Source: Dimorphilus gyrociliatus (lineage: Eukaryota; Annelida; Polychaeta; Dinophilidae). From it: a stretch of DNA of 64,000 bases. Location of the stretch: positions 868,001-932,000 of the forward strand of contig CAJFCJ010000008.1 in NCBI GenBank assembly GCA_904063045.1, in the 5' to 3' direction. Numbering within the stretch: the first letter of the stretch is position 1; every line of letters begins with the position of its first letter. This document shows positions 63,088 to 64,000 of the stretch, piece by piece. Both the position numbers and the translations under genes were made by a program. The notes under the pieces were generated by a model, which saw only the letters and a program-made list of their open reading frames with translations, ran no database searches and had not been told where the DNA came from.

Positions 63088-64000
63088 TTAAAAAACTTTT
63101 CCTACTTTATTAAAAGAATATTTATCGCCTTTTAAACTTGATAGTTCATTTTTCAATGAATAAATCTGATCTTGTAATCTTTGCTTATCATTTTGCCAAT
63201 GTGAGGATTCTTGTAAAATTTGCTTTTCCATGTTCGAACGAAAATCATCGTGAAATTTTTGAGCTACAATCTCATTTTGATGTTGATTTATCATTGGAGG
63301 CTGATAGGGTAATTGAGACTTTTCCAGTTGCCTAGGTGATTTTGATAATGTCTGTTGTAATTTATTTATTTGATCAACGTGTTCGGCAATTAATCTTTCT
63401 TTTAAAGCATCGAGAGCAATCATCTGTAAAAAGTGAAGTTTTATAAAAACTGCAAAGAATGTTCAACTCTAACCTTATCCTTATGGAATGATTCTCTTAT
63501 CTTGTCGATTTCACCGCCTCTCTTCCTTTCGTATTGTATAACTAATTGTTTTACATTCTTTAAATCGGATTTAATTGCATTATAAGAACGTTTTAATTCC
63601 ACCATTATACTACGTAAATAGCTGAGAGATGATCCAAAGCTGTTCTTTCTATTTTGTGATCCATTTTCATTAACAGGGATTTGAATAGCAAAGTTTTCAA
63701 TAATTTTTCTGCATTCATCATGCATTTGAGACGTGATATGCTTTTCGAATCTATCGTATTTTCCTATAGCTTCCCTCTCCCTTAAGAGAGCGTCATTTCT
63801 CTCCCGTCTGAGATTGGATAGCTGAATTTCGACATTTTGTAGGAGACGCTGCTGCTTATCGCAGTCCAGTAAAGTCTGATTTTCAGCGCAATTTTTTATT
63901 TGATTAACTTCTTTATGCTTTTTAACTGTTAATTCGTGACGAAGTTCGGCTAAAGCGGACTGTTTTGAGTAGATAGTGTCGTCTAATAGGCTTTGTAGCT
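63088..64000 (-). CDS. Coiled-coil protein, C-terminal part, runs off the window
   Basis: Two exons are visible: 64000-63474 (open across its length, 5' end outside the window) and 63423-63088. They join in phase 0 (SFHKDK to MIALDALKERL) through a 50-bp intron. The roughly 290 residues are rich in Leu, Glu, Lys, Arg and Gln with heptad-like spacing: LAELRHELTVKKHKEV, LSNLRRERNDALLRERE, QIYSLKNELSSLK. A short Pro/Gln-rich break (LPYQPPMINQHQN) separates two helices. It may end at the TAA at 63088-63090, or a donor at 63105 (after SFNK) may lead to a further exon. It resembles centrosomal or ciliary coiled-coil proteins in style, but I do not recognise the family. Confidence 0.7.

Overview
The window is from a compact, AT-rich animal nuclear genome. 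Genes are split by many short GT-AG introns (mostly 45-110 bp), 3' ends carry AATAAA signals, and the proteins are typical of animals: STEEP1, SLC33A1, UBE3D, TAF1B, AMMECR1, ATG16L1, an IP3-receptor homologue and the ciliary protein RSPH1. RSPH1 implies motile cilia. Tiny introns, tight spacing and fairly conserved proteins fit a small-genome spiralian such as a miniature annelid (Dimorphilus-like). That assignment is an inference and should be held loosely.

Layout. 0-6 kb: STEEP1 (+), SLC33A1 (-), UBE3D (+); the last two are divergent over about 390 bp. 6-8.8 kb: a gene-poor, microsatellite-rich island. 8.8-9.3 kb: an unrecognised 180-residue single-exon ORF. 10.3-40.2 kb: four large paralogous genes (+,-,-,+) that fill about 30 kb. 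40.7-47.5 kb: TAF1B, AMMECR1 and ATG16L1, all (+). 47.8-58.8 kb: a divergent IP3-receptor gene (-). 59.6-61.9 kb: RSPH1 (-) with a candidate RFX X-box upstream. 63.1-64 kb: the 3' part of a coiled-coil gene (-) that runs off the window.

The collagen cluster is the remarkable part. Each gene encodes a signal peptide, a short cysteine-pair segment, a very long Gly-X-Y domain, three EGF-like modules, one membrane-spanning helix and a short basic, Ser-rich tail. This is a type I membrane collagen, the reverse of the known type II transmembrane collagens (XIII, XVII, XXIII, XXV). By my splice reconstruction the collagen block has exactly the same length in all four genes: 1606 residues, meaning 535 triplets plus one extra residue close to the membrane-proximal end. 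Several introns lie at identical nucleotide offsets, one of them in all four genes. Such strict conservation of length despite divergent sequence suggests chains that assemble in register, perhaps as heterotrimers, into a membrane-tethered rod of roughly 460 nm, possibly linking epidermis to cuticle or matrix.

The other genes look like ordinary housekeeping or ciliary genes. Points of interest are an IP3-receptor homologue with a degenerate pore filter and a Thr/Ser-rich lumenal insertion, a possible alternative terminal exon inside ATG16L1, an E-box directly before AMMECR1 and the X-box before RSPH1. All exon boundaries come from reading the sequence by eye. All homology calls rest on remembered family sequences, not on searches.
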